Positions 55,990 through 64,000 of a stretch of 64,000 nt of DNA are shown in pieces. The position numbers and the translations under genes are program-made. Numbering within the stretch: the stretch's first letter is position 1; every line of letters starts with the position of its first letter. The stretch lies in assembly GCA_018401055.1 (NCBI GenBank), contig JAGYLB010000087.1:1-64000 (forward strand), read 5' to 3'. The notes below the pieces were generated by a model, which saw only the letters and a program-made list of their open reading frames with translations, was not told the origin of the DNA and searched no databases. This DNA is from Roseicyclus sp. GTDB lineage: Bacteria > Pseudomonadota > Alphaproteobacteria > Rhodobacterales > Rhodobacteraceae.

Positions 55990-57256
55990 CCCCGAAACTG
56001 GCATAGGGCAGGTAGCGCACCGGATCACCCGGCGAAATGGTGCAGGCCCCATCGGGCAATTCCACCAGCCCTGTGGCCCAGCTAAGGCCAGAAATCCGCC
56101 CTGACCCTTCCGAGGTGAAGACCTCGGCCGTGCCATCCTCGGACAAGCGTGCGCGAAGGTATTCCCGCCGCCCGGCCTTTTTATGCTTGGTGAAGGCGGC
56201 GGACACGATGAAGCCTTGGGGCTGCGACCAGCCTGCCCCTGCCAGCACTGACAGCGCAGGCCGGGCAAAGACCAGCGCGCAGATCAGCGCCGCCACCGGG
56301 TTGCCCGGCAGACCAAAGACCGGCACCCCGCCCCAGAGCGCCAAGGCCAGCGGGCGGCCCGGCTTGACCGCGATGCGCCAGCTCGACAGATTGCCCCGGT
56401 CGCGCAACAGCCGCGAGACATGATCCTCATCCCCCGCCGAGGCCCCGCCCGAGGTCAGGATCACATCGGCGGATTGCGCGCCCCGATCCAGCCGCGCCGC
56501 GATTTCGGTGGCATCATCCGGCGCATGACCCAGATCGACCGCCTCGATCCCCCAGCCGCTCAGCAACGCCATCAGCATCGGGCGGTTGGCGTCGAAGATC
56601 TGATGCGGTGCAGCGGGCAAGCCGGGATCGGGCAGCAACTCGTCGCCCGTCGACAAGACGGCCACGCGCAAGCGGCGATGGACAGTGACCCGCGCTACGC
56701 CCACCGCCGACAAAAGCGCCAGATCGGCGGGGGTCAGCACCCGGTCGGCGGGCAGGATGGTCGCGCCCTCGCTCACATCCTCGCCCGCCTGCCGGGTGTT
56801 GATGCCGCGCTTGACCGGCCCGTCGAAGGCCAGCGCCTGCCCGTCGGTGGCGCAATCCTCCTCCAGCACTACGGTATCCACGCCTTCGGGCAGGATCGCG
56901 CCGGTCAGGATGCGGACGGCACTGCCCGGCGGCACCGCGCCGTCAAAGGGCTGCCCTGCCGCCGCACGCCCCTGAACCAATGGCAGGCGCTGGACGCCCG
57001 CGCCGGTCGCCGCATGGGCGAAACCGTAGCCATCGACGGCGGAATTGGGCCGGGGCGGATTCGACCGCCGGGCCATCGCGGGCGCGGCCAGCACCCGGCC
57101 ATAGGCATCGGCCACGGCCAGATCTTCGGTTCCCGTCACGGCATGAAGCCGCGCGCGCAAGAGCGTCAGCGCCTCGTCCACCGGCACCCAGTCCACGCCC
57201 TGCGGCATGGCGAAACAATCATTGCGCAGGCGCGGCGGGATCAGGCTGTCGCTCAT
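55973..57256 (-). CDS. moeA: Molybdopterin molybdotransferase MoeA
   Basis: A 427-residue enzyme inserting molybdate into adenylylated molybdopterin. Landmarks: PPRPNSAVDGYGFAHAAT, VRILTGAILPEGVDTVVLEE, VAVLSTGDELL (MPT-binding), VILTSGGASAGDEDHV and VFGLPGNPVAALICALVF. Length is slightly above the usual ~400. It starts at 57256, overlapping the mobB stop (ATGA). Confidence 0.94.
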   Translation of the reverse strand: MSDSLIPPRLRNDCFAMPQGVDWVPVDEALTLLRARLHAVTGTEDLAVADAYGRVLAAPAMARRSNPPRPNSAVDGYGFAHAATGAGVQRLPLVQGRAAAGQPFDGAVPPGSAVRILTGAILPEGVDTVVLEEDCATDGQALAFDGPVKRGINTRQAGEDVSEGATILPADRVLTPADLALLSAVGVARVTVHRRLRVAVLSTGDELLPDPGLPAAPHQIFDANRPMLMALLSGWGIEAVDLGHAPDDATEIAARLDRGAQSADVILTSGGASAGDEDHVSRLLRDRGNLSSWRIAVKPGRPLALALWGGVPVFGLPGNPVAALICALVFARPALSVLAGAGWSQPQGFIVSAAFTKHKKAGRREYLRARLSEDGTAEVFTSEGSGRISGLSWATGLVELPDGACTISPGDPVRYLPYASFGVMSGE

Positions 57257-57744
57257 AAACCCACCTCGGCGCGGATGAAGGCGGCGATGCTCGCGACATC
57301 GTCCAGATCGAAGCGCGGCAGGGGCGTGTCGAGCGGCCTGTCGCTGGCGATGGCGCGGATGGTCGCGTTTCCGGGCGCCAGAAGATCACGGCCTGCCGCC
57401 TGCCGATGCGTCTCGATCTTGGGATGCGGCGCGGTCTTGTAGCCCTCGATCAAGATCAGGTCGCAAGGGTCGAAGCGGGCCAGCAGATCGGCCAGTGGCG
57501 GCTCCTCCGCCCCGCGCAATTCGGTCATCAGCGCCCAGCGGACAGGCGAGGCGACGATCACCTGCCCCGCGCCCGCCTCGCGGTGGCGATAGCTGTCGCG
57601 GCCGGGATGGTCGATCTCGGTCGCGTGGTGGGCGTGCTTGAGGGTCGAGACGCGCAAGCCCTGCCCCACCAGTTCGGCCACCAGCCGTTCGGTCAGCGTG
57701 GTCTTGCCGGTGTTCTTCCAGCCGGTGACGCCGTAAACCCTCAT
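57253..57744 (-). CDS. mobB: Molybdopterin-guanine dinucleotide biosynthesis protein B
   Basis: A 163-residue P-loop GTPase-like helper of MobA. The N-terminus MRVYGVTGWKNTGKTTLTER carries the Walker A; TLKHAHHATEIDHPGRDSYR and LILIEGYKTAPHPKIE are family blocks. The start at 57744 overlaps the mobA stop and the end overlaps moeA. Confidence 0.94.
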   Translation of the reverse strand: MRVYGVTGWKNTGKTTLTERLVAELVGQGLRVSTLKHAHHATEIDHPGRDSYRHREAGAGQVIVASPVRWALMTELRGAEEPPLADLLARFDPCDLILIEGYKTAPHPKIETHRQAAGRDLLAPGNATIRAIASDRPLDTPLPRFDLDDVASIAAFIRAEVGL

Positions 57745-58357
57745 GGCCCGGTGGCCCCGATCAGCGCCTCGGCAATGGCGATATCCTCGGGCGTGTTGAC
57801 ATTGAAGAACGGGTCGAAGGGTCTTGCGTCGAACACGGCCTCCCCTGCGGCGTGACTGTCGGTCCAGATCACGATCTTGCGCAAGCCGCCCGTCAGCGCG
57901 GCGCGCAGATCGTCGCGGAGCGCGACAGGCCAAAGACCGAAGGTAGGCTGGCGCTGCACACGGCCCGTCTCGTCCGGGCTGGCCGCCAGACACAGGCCCG
58001 CGGGACCAGCCGAGGCCACCAGCCGGGCCACCAGATCATCGGGGAAAAACGGCGTGTCGGCGGCGGCCGTCACGATGGCCTCCGCCCCTGCCCCGCCGCC
58101 CAATCGAGCCCTGCCAGAACTCCCGCCAGCGGCCCCGGATGATCGGGCAGGCTGTCGGGCAGGATCGGAAGCCCGAACTCGGCCAGCCGCGACGGATCGC
58201 CATTCGCGTTGATCGCAAGCTGCCCACATTGGAGGGCCAGCCGGTCGATCACATAATCGATCAGCCGCCGCTCGCCGACCATGCGTAGCCCCTTGTCGCC
58301 GCCGCCCATGCGCGTGGCGCGCCCGCCCGCCAGTATCACCCCAAGCGGCGCGGTCAT
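57741..58357 (-). CDS. mobA: Molybdenum cofactor guanylyltransferase MobA (one frameshift)
   Basis: About 205 residues; attaches GMP to molybdopterin. The nucleotide-binding start is VILAGGRATRMGGGDKGL, followed by LPDHPGPLAGVLAGLDWA; then, in the next frame, TAAADTPFFPDDLVARLV and FFNVNTPEDIAIAEAL. One G missing from the G-run near 58087 (GCAGGGGCGG) restores one frame. Overlaps fdhD and mobB by 4 bases each. Confidence 0.92.
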
Positions 58358-59229
58358 CCGTCATCCTCCGCGCCCTTGCGGCGGTGGCGGCGGTCCTCGT
58401 CGGGCACGGCAGACAGGTCGGCGTCGCGGATCAGGCGGCTTTCGCCCGAGAGGCAGACAAAGCGCTGCCCGCGCATCCGCCCGATTAAGGTCAGGCCAAG
58501 CTGCTGCGCAATCTCCACCCCCCAGGCAGTGAAGCCCGAGCGCGAGGCCAGAATGGGAATGCCCATCATCGCCGTCTTTATGACCATTTCCGAGGTCAGC
58601 CGGCCCGTGGTGTAAAGGATCTTGTCACCCGCCGGCACGCCGTGGTGCAGCATGAAGCCCGCGATCTTGTCGACCGCATTGTGACGGCCGACATCCTCCA
58701 TATAGACCAGCACCTGGTCGGCTTGGCACAGCACAGTGCCATGGATCGCGCCCGCGCTGAGGTAAAGCGAGGGCAGCGTGTTGATCTGGCGCGACAGCGC
58801 GTAAAGCCAACTGGTGCGCAGCTCCGTCTGCGGCAGGGTCACGCCCTCCAGCCCCTCCATCATGTCACCGAACACGGTGCCGACCGCGCACCCGGAGGTG
58901 CGGGTCTTTTTCTTCAGCTTGTCCTCGTAGCTGGTCTGCCGGTCGGTGCGGACAACGACCGTCTCGATATCCTCGTCATAGTCGATACCGGTCACTTTAT
59001 CGTCGTCGCGCAACATGCCCTGATTGCGGAGGAATCCCAGCGCCAGATATTCGGGGTAATCCCCGATGGTCATGGCGGTAACGATTTCCTGAGAATTCAG
59101 ATAGATCGTCAGCGGCCGTTCTTCGACCACGGCCAGCTCCACCTCCGCTCCGGTATGGTCATGGCCGCGCACGGCCCGCGTCAGGCGGGCGGCGGAGGGG
59201 TCGGGCAAAAGGGGCAGCGTGGGCAGCAT
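58354..59229 (-). CDS. fdhD: Formate dehydrogenase accessory sulfurtransferase FdhD
   Basis: A 291-residue protein that passes sulfur from IscS to the bis-MGD cofactor of formate dehydrogenase. Seen: EERPLTIYLNSQEIVTAMTI, DYPEYLALGFL, the Cys loop KKTRTSGCAVGTVFG with a single Cys, EDVGRHNAVDKIAGF and ILYTTGRLTSEMVIKTAMMG. The E. coli protein has two Cys in this loop; one is common in relatives. Confidence 0.94.
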   Translation of the reverse strand: MLPTLPLLPDPSAARLTRAVRGHDHTGAEVELAVVEERPLTIYLNSQEIVTAMTIGDYPEYLALGFLRNQGMLRDDDKVTGIDYDEDIETVVVRTDRQTSYEDKLKKKTRTSGCAVGTVFGDMMEGLEGVTLPQTELRTSWLYALSRQINTLPSLYLSAGAIHGTVLCQADQVLVYMEDVGRHNAVDKIAGFMLHHGVPAGDKILYTTGRLTSEMVIKTAMMGIPILASRSGFTAWGVEIAQQLGLTLIGRMRGQRFVCLSGESRLIRDADLSAVPDEDRRHRRKGAEDDG

Positions 59230-59292
59230 GGATGCTCCGGCAGATTGGGTCGGGTCAGGTATACCGCACGAGGACGACGGGGCCAGTGCCGA

Positions 59293-60551
59293 TCAACGGC
59301 TGGCGCGGTCCAGAAACTCGACCAGGGCCTGCCGGTCGGCGGCATCGGCCACACGCTGGTCGGGCATGCGCGAGCCGGGGGTGTAGATGTCAGGCCCGAC
59401 CTCGAACAATTCGGCCACGGTTTGCGGCGTCCAGACGATGTCGAGATCGCGGAGCGCGGGCGAAAAGCCGTAGCCCGGGACCGAGGCGATGGGGCGGTCG
59501 AAAATGCCGTGCAGGCTGGGCCCCGCGCGCGAATGGTCGCCCGGTTCTAGCGAATGGCAGATGGCGCAGGCGCGCCAGACCTCGGCCCGCGGCTGCCATC
59601 GTCGAAGGCATCCGCGGCAGCGGTCTGCGCCCCCCCGATCCGCGCCCCGTCCAGCGCCGAATGGCGGTGGATGGCCCCTGTGGCCGTGCCCGCAACCAGC
59701 GTGTCACCAGCCAGCGCGAGCGCCCAGACCGGGCCGGCGCCGCCCTCGATCTGCGCGCGGACCTGCAGCGTGTCACCCGCCAGAAGCCAGACCGATCCAT
59801 CGACGGCCGCCGCCGCGACCGTGCCGGGCGATGCCGCGACCGCGACCAGCGGGCGCTCGCTGAGGAACCTTTCTGGAAGGACGATGCCATCGGTGGAGAA
59901 CAGGCGCAGCGCTCCCTCGGCAAAGATCACCGCCAGCCGGTTGCCCACCCGGGCCAGCCCGTTCGGCAGATCGGGCAACCCGGTGCTGGCCTGCGGCGCC
60001 AGCGCGCCATCCCAGCGGGTGAAGCGCAGGTCGGCCCCCACGCTCACCAGATCGCCCGAGGGGAGAAAGGCAAGGCCGGAAAGCCGCCCGCCATGGGCCT
60101 GAACCCTGTGAAGAATTTGCCCCGACGGGTCCAGCAGCACGAGGCTGCCGTCCCAATAGCCCACCGCGATGCGCGTCTGGTCAGGCGAGACCGCGAGCGC
60201 AGAGACGGGCGAGACCCCGTGCGGGGTGGCGAAAACCGGTGCGCGCGCGTCGCCCGCCCCGTCCCAGAGCACCACGCGCCCATCCTGCCCACCGGTCAGG
60301 TGCCGCCCACCCGACATCAGCGCCACGGCGGTGACATTGCCATCATGGAACCGCACGACATTGCGCGCGGCCTGCAGATCGGGCGACCAGACGATCGCGC
60401 GCCCATCGAAGCCGCCCGAGACCAGCCTGTCGGCGTCGGCGGCCAGCGCGCTGACAGGTCCGGCATGGCCGGACAGAGCCTGCGCCAAAGCCACATTTGC
60501 CAAGGCGCAGGCCACAAGGCCCGCGCTGACCAGAACGCGGACGTGAGACAT
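59293..60551 (-). CDS. WD40-repeat protein fused to a class I cytochrome c domain (one frameshift)
   Basis: An exported protein (signal MSHVRVLVSAGLVACALANV) of about 419 residues. Residues 25-320 form WD40-type propeller repeats (LSGHAGPVSALAADADRLVS with GGFDGRAIVW, HLTGGQDGRVVLWDG). The frame slips near 59575; beyond it lies a cytochrome c domain with haem motif CAICH and later axial Met in YTPGSRMPDQ. The span lacks one base of a multiple of three. Its place in the fdh operon suggests an electron-transfer or assembly role for formate dehydrogenase. Confidence 0.75.
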
Positions 60552-60574
60552 CACCTTGAGGACGGCCCCGCTGA

Positions 60575-60730
60575 TCAGTTGCTCAGCAGGTTCGTGCCGG
60601 GGTCGCCCACGCGCGCGGCCTCAGTGGTGAAGGCGGCGGAGGCCGGGGTCTGGAAGCTGTCGTTCAGCACCATCGAGGCACCGACGGCAAGAGCTACGGC
60701 AAAGATCACGGAGGCGAGGAAGGCTTTCAT
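60575..60730 (-). CDS. Small membrane/exported protein of the formate dehydrogenase operon
   Basis: 51 residues: one hydrophobic N-terminal segment (MKAFLASVIFAVALAVGASM) and a short polar tail (FTTEAARVGDPGTNLLSN). GGAGAGACC lies before the ATG. It sits between mrp and the WD40-cytochrome gene. The pattern fits small hypothetical proteins seen in fdh operons of related bacteria; function unknown. Confidence 0.6.
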   Translation of the reverse strand: MKAFLASVIFAVALAVGASMVLNDSFQTPASAAFTTEAARVGDPGTNLLSN

Positions 60731-60744
60731 TTTGGTCTCTCCTG

Positions 60745-61836
60745 TCAGGTACGGGCCGGCTGTGCCGCCCGCTGTCTGGGTTCCAGCCCGGCGAGGGTCG
60801 CACGGGCAATCTGCTGGTAGATGCGCCCCAGCGGCCCATCTGGGTCGCGGGCGGTGATGGGTTGGCCGGCGTCCGAGGCTGCGCGCAGCTCCATGGTCAG
60901 GGGAATGCCGCCGAGGAAGGGCACGGAGAGCCGCGCGGCCTCGGCCTCCGCGCCGCCTTGGCCGAAAATGGCATGCGCTCCGCCGCAATCGGGGCAGACG
61001 AAATGGGACATGTTCTCGACGATGCCGAGGATCGGTACATCGACTTTGCGGAACATGGAAATGCCGCGGCGCGCGTCGATCAGGGACAGGTCTTGCGGGG
61101 TGGAGACGATCACCGCGCCCGACAGGCGTGTTCCTTGGGCCAGCGCCAGTTGCGCGTCGCCCGTGCCGGGCGGCATGTCGACCAGAAGCACGTCAAGCGC
61201 CCCCCAATCCACATCGGCCATCATCTGGGTGATCGCCGACATGACCATCGGCCCGCGCCAGACCATCGATGTCTCCGCATCGACCAGAAGGCCCATGGAC
61301 ATCGCCTTGAGGCCGTAAGCCTGCATCGGCTTGAGCTTGCGCCCCTCGGCCTGCGGGCGCCCGTGCAGACCCAGGAGCGTGGGCAGCGACGGGCCGTAGA
61401 TATCGGCGTCGAGGATGCCGACCGACAGGCCCTGCGCCCGCATCGCCAGCGCGAGATTGACGGTGGTGGTGGATTTGCCCACGCCCCCCTTGCCCGAAGC
61501 GACCGCGATCACATGGCGCACGGAGGCAAGCGGATCTGGTTTCTCGGTCTTGGGCTGGGTCAGCAACGGCGGGGCAGGTCTCATGGCCGGCGTTTCGCTG
61601 GTGAGCACGACAAAGGCGCTGGTCACGCCCGGCAGACGGCGCAACCGCGCCTCGGCCTCGTCGCGCAGCGGGGCGAGCAATGCCGCCTCGTCCGCATCAG
61701 TCCGGATCGAGAGGTTCACGCGGTGCCCGTCCACGGAGGCGCCAGACAGCCGACCGGAGGCGACAAGGGCCGTGCCGTCAGGCAAAGTCAGCCCCTGCAG
61801 CGCCTCCATCACCTTGTTGTCGACGATGTCCGACAC
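60745..61836 (-). CDS. mrp: Mrp/ApbC-family iron-sulfur cluster carrier ATPase
   Basis: A 363-residue P-loop protein that delivers Fe-S clusters. The N-terminal MIP18-like domain (VMEALQGLTLPDGTALVASG) is followed by the deviant Walker A ASGKGGVGKSTTTVNLAL, VDMPPGTGDAQLAL, and the CxxC of MSHFVCPDCGGAHAIFG for cluster binding. The start is taken as GTG 61836 (VSDIVDNK) behind GGTGGA. In this operon it may load the Fe-S subunits of formate dehydrogenase. Confidence 0.9.
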   Translation of the reverse strand: MSDIVDNKVMEALQGLTLPDGTALVASGRLSGASVDGHRVNLSIRTDADEAALLAPLRDEAEARLRRLPGVTSAFVVLTSETPAMRPAPPLLTQPKTEKPDPLASVRHVIAVASGKGGVGKSTTTVNLALAMRAQGLSVGILDADIYGPSLPTLLGLHGRPQAEGRKLKPMQAYGLKAMSMGLLVDAETSMVWRGPMVMSAITQMMADVDWGALDVLLVDMPPGTGDAQLALAQGTRLSGAVIVSTPQDLSLIDARRGISMFRKVDVPILGIVENMSHFVCPDCGGAHAIFGQGGAEAEAARLSVPFLGGIPLTMELRAASDAGQPITARDPDGPLGRIYQQIARATLAGLEPRQRAAQPART

Positions 61837-61918
61837 GGGTCCAGTCCACCAGTTTGAGGCGCGGTCGGCCCCGCGCGCATTTCGCACGGGGCCGACCGGC
61901 AGGTCTGTCAGCTCGCGG

Positions 61919-62911
61919 TCACTCGGCCGGGTGTGGCCGCGCCTCGGACGATTTTTCGCCCTTCACTTCCTTGACCCAGAGCGAATGATGCTCCTTGGCC
62001 CAGTTCTCGTCGACCTCGCCCGATCCCATGGCATCAAACGCGCCCTCCATCCCGACGGAGCCGATGTAGATATGCGCAATGATGATGGCCGACAGCACGG
62101 CGGCGGTCAGGGCATGGATGGTCTGGTAGAACTGCCAATCCGCGAAACTCGCGACCTCGGCCGGGAAGAGCAGCATGACGCCGGTGAAAGAGAGCGCCGC
62201 ACCGCCGATCACGACCGCCCAGAAGATGATCTTCTGACCGGCGTTGAACTTCTTGGCGGGCGGATGGACGCCCTTTTTCAAGAGCCCGCCGCCCTGCTTG
62301 ATCCATTCCAGATCGACCTTGTTGGGCAGGTTATGGATCACCCACAGCACAAGGATCATGACCAGCGCGACCATGAAGGGCCAAGCCAGGAAGTTGTGCG
62401 CGATCTTGCCCCAGGCGCTGAGGGTGCCGAAGGCGTTCTCGCCGACGAGCGGCAGGATGACCGTGCGCCCGATGATGATGTTCAGCCCTGTCAGCGCGAG
62501 GATGATGAAGGTCGAGGCCAGCGTCCAATGGGCGAAGCGTTCGATCCCGTTGAAGCGCAGGATCTTGCGGCCCGACATCCCGCTGTCGATGCGGATCTTG
62601 CCACGTACAAGGTAGAACAAGGTGAGCAAGGCCACCATGCCGATCACGGCCCAGATCGACAGCGTGTGCAGCGTATCACCCTGCAACGCGGCCCAGGCCC
62701 GGTTTTCCGGTGCGATCAGCTGGCCCGCATGGGCATCAGGAATGCTAATGCGGCCCGTAACGTTGCCGCCTGTGCCGAGCGCATCGAAGAGCGCATCCTC
62801 GGTCACCGATTCCGCAGTCGGGTTGACCTGGGCCATGGCCTGCGGCGCGAAGATGGCGAGCGACAGGGCAAGCCCCAGCACCACCATCAGACGGGAGATT
62901 TTGTTTGCCAT
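61919..62911 (-). CDS. Formate dehydrogenase gamma subunit (cytochrome b556)
   Basis: A 330-residue membrane subunit with a signal-like N-terminus (KISRLMVVLGLALSLAIFAP) and five further helices. Haem-ligand histidines occur in NGIERFAHWTLASTFIILAL, WGKIAHNFLAWPFMV and AIIIAHIYIGSVGMEG, matching FdnI/FdoI-type cytochrome b. It passes electrons from the Fe-S subunit to quinone. Gap to the beta gene is 11 bases. Confidence 0.92.
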   Translation of the reverse strand: MANKISRLMVVLGLALSLAIFAPQAMAQVNPTAESVTEDALFDALGTGGNVTGRISIPDAHAGQLIAPENRAWAALQGDTLHTLSIWAVIGMVALLTLFYLVRGKIRIDSGMSGRKILRFNGIERFAHWTLASTFIILALTGLNIIIGRTVILPLVGENAFGTLSAWGKIAHNFLAWPFMVALVMILVLWVIHNLPNKVDLEWIKQGGGLLKKGVHPPAKKFNAGQKIIFWAVVIGGAALSFTGVMLLFPAEVASFADWQFYQTIHALTAAVLSAIIIAHIYIGSVGMEGAFDAMGSGEVDENWAKEHHSLWVKEVKGEKSSEARPHPAE

Positions 62912-62922
62912 CGTCTTTCCCT

Positions 62923-63519
62923 TCAGACCGTCACGGTTTCGCCATAGGCCGTGCGCCAGCCCCAGGCCCCCGAGCCGTAGCCGCGCGTCACGACGCGTTC
63001 GCGGTAGATTTCCGCGATGATGTCGCGATCGCCTGCCAGCAGCGATTTGGTGGAGCACATTTCCGCACAGAGCGGCAGCTTGCCCTCGGCCAGACGGTTG
63101 GAGCCGTACTTGACGTACTCCGCCTGGCTCATGTCGGGCTCGGGACCGCCCGAACAATAGGTGCATTTGTCCATCTTGCCGCGGGTGCCGAAGTTGGCGG
63201 TCTGCGGATACTGGGGCGCACCGAAGGGGCAGGCATACGAGCAGTAGCCGCAGCCGATGCAGGTGTCCTTGTTGTGCAGGACCACGGCGTCGTCGGTGGT
63301 GTAGAAGCAGCTGACCGGGCAGACCGCGGCGCAGGGCGCATCGGTGCAATGCATGCAGGCCATCGAGACCGACCGTTCGCCCGGAAGGCCGTCGCTGATC
63401 GTGACGACCCGGCGGCGGTTGATGCCCCAGGGAACTTCGTGCTCGTTCTTGCAGGCGGTGACGCAGGCGTTGCATTCGATGCAGCGGTCGGCGTCACACA
63501 GAAACGTCATGCGTGGCAT
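62923..63519 (-). CDS. Formate dehydrogenase beta subunit, four-cluster ferredoxin type
   Basis: 198 residues with four Cys clusters for [4Fe-4S]: CIECNACVTACKNE, CMHCTDAPCAAVCP, CIGCGYCSYACPFG and the split CTYC...CAEMC. It shuttles electrons from the catalytic subunit to the cytochrome b. No C-terminal membrane helix is seen, unlike FdnH, so it resembles Fdh3-type beta subunits. It follows the alpha gene by 15 bases. Confidence 0.93.
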   Translation of the reverse strand: MPRMTFLCDADRCIECNACVTACKNEHEVPWGINRRRVVTISDGLPGERSVSMACMHCTDAPCAAVCPVSCFYTTDDAVVLHNKDTCIGCGYCSYACPFGAPQYPQTANFGTRGKMDKCTYCSGGPEPDMSQAEYVKYGSNRLAEGKLPLCAEMCSTKSLLAGDRDIIAEIYRERVVTRGYGSGAWGWRTAYGETVTV

Positions 63520-63534
63520 TTGTGATGTGCTCCT

Positions 63535-63999
63535 TTAGGCCGCGGCGATCTGGCAAAGCGTGACCTTGCCTTCATGCATGCCGGTTACGGGGTCGTAGCC
63601 ATAGGTGGTGATGACGTTGACCGATTCGCCCAGGACGATCGGATCCGTGCCCTCTGGGTAGTTGCCCCGCTGGTCCACGCCCTGGAACCAGCCCGCGAAG
63701 TGGAAGGGCATGAAGGCCACGCCGGCACCGACACGTTCGGTCACAAGCGCTTTCATGCGCGCCCGCGATCCGCCCTCGGGACCGGTCACCCAGACCCAAC
63801 CGCCATCGACGATCCCGCGCGACGATGCGTCGGCCGGGTTGATTTCGACGAACATGTCTTGCTGCAATTCGGCAAGCCACGGGTTCGACCGGGTTTCCTC
63901 GCCGCCGCCCTCGTATTCGACCAGACGGCCCGAGGTCAGGATGATCGGGAACTGATCGGCGATGCCGTTCGTGACGTTGGCGGTCTGCAGCGTCAGGCC
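63535..63999 (-). CDS. Formate dehydrogenase alpha subunit, C-terminal part (runs off the window)
   Basis: The last 154 residues of the molybdopterin-containing catalytic subunit. The C-terminal molydopterin dinucleotide-binding domain is seen: QFPIILTSGRLVEYEGGGEE, SNPWLAELQQDMFVEINPAD and GGWVWVTGPEGGSRARMKAL, ending GMHEGKVTLCQIAAA. The frame is open through 63999. The catalytic Cys/Sec region is beyond the edge, so its identity cannot be checked. Confidence 0.92.
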   Translation of the reverse strand, partial: GLTLQTANVTNGIADQFPIILTSGRLVEYEGGGEETRSNPWLAELQQDMFVEINPADASSRGIVDGGWVWVTGPEGGSRARMKALVTERVGAGVAFMPFHFAGWFQGVDQRGNYPEGTDPIVLGESVNVITTYGYDPVTGMHEGKVTLCQIAAA

Positions 64000-64000
64000 C

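Noticed and set aside
59232..60857. 541-codon plus-strand frame in the formate dehydrogenase region
   Set aside because: Antisense to the WD40-cytochrome gene, with Arg/Pro/Gly-rich composition and no motif.

Overview
The window is GC-rich DNA, probably from a Rhodobacterales (Rhodobacteraceae-type) alphaproteobacterium. The evidence is the set of genes: the four-subunit sarcosine oxidase operon, ccmI-ruvX, trkAH-hfq-hflX, LysM and VPLPA-CTERM proteins, and the DUF736/DUF2493/DUF2958 backbone genes common on Rhodobacteraceae plasmids and islands. No rRNA, tRNA or CRISPR array was seen.

Layout. 0-3.1 kb: two outer-membrane beta-barrel proteins and a DMT permease. 3.2-12.8 kb: RNA chaperone and GTPase (hfq-hflX), potassium uptake (trkA-trkH), an Atm1-type ABC exporter, a LysM protein, a LOG-type phosphoribohydrolase and a membrane cNMP-binding protein. 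12.9-20.3 kb: superoxide dismutase, a broken substrate-binding protein, and soxB-(glycosyltransferase)-soxD-soxA-soxG for sarcosine oxidation. 20.5-24.0 kb: ccmI, ruvX, DUF1289, a small membrane protein and dusA.

24.1-43.2 kb is an accessory island that begins just upstream of dusA with a wrecked tyrosine integrase. It holds plasmid-backbone remnants, a nickel/cobalt homeostasis cluster with an InrS-like sensor, a hipBA toxin-antitoxin locus with three operators at exact 50-bp spacing, a damaged higBA locus hit by a complete IS256-family element with an 8-bp target duplication, a truncated AbiEi-like ORF, an HTH-membrane fusion protein, an unrecognised tandem-repeat protein, a cluster of VPLPA-CTERM surface proteins and an IS3 remnant.

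43.2-55.4 kb is a divergent LysR regulator and a tightly overlapping operon: dipeptide-type ABC importer, GNAT, methyltransferase, FAD amine oxidase, phosphonatase PhnX and a sulfatase/phosphonate-monoesterase-like enzyme. Together they read as import and breakdown of an organophosphonate. 55.7-64.0 kb is a molybdenum-cofactor and formate-dehydrogenase operon (fdh alpha-beta-gamma, mrp, a WD40-cytochrome c, fdhD, mobA, mobB, moeA), with a convergent tusA-like gene.

About twenty genes, many in conserved families, carry one or more frameshifts. Several are restored by adding one G or C to a homopolymer. This looks more like base-calling error in the source assembly than gene decay, so frameshifted genes are given full span here and flagged. 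The integrase, DUF736, DUF2958, AbiEi and IS3 pieces lack whole domains and are probably true remnants.
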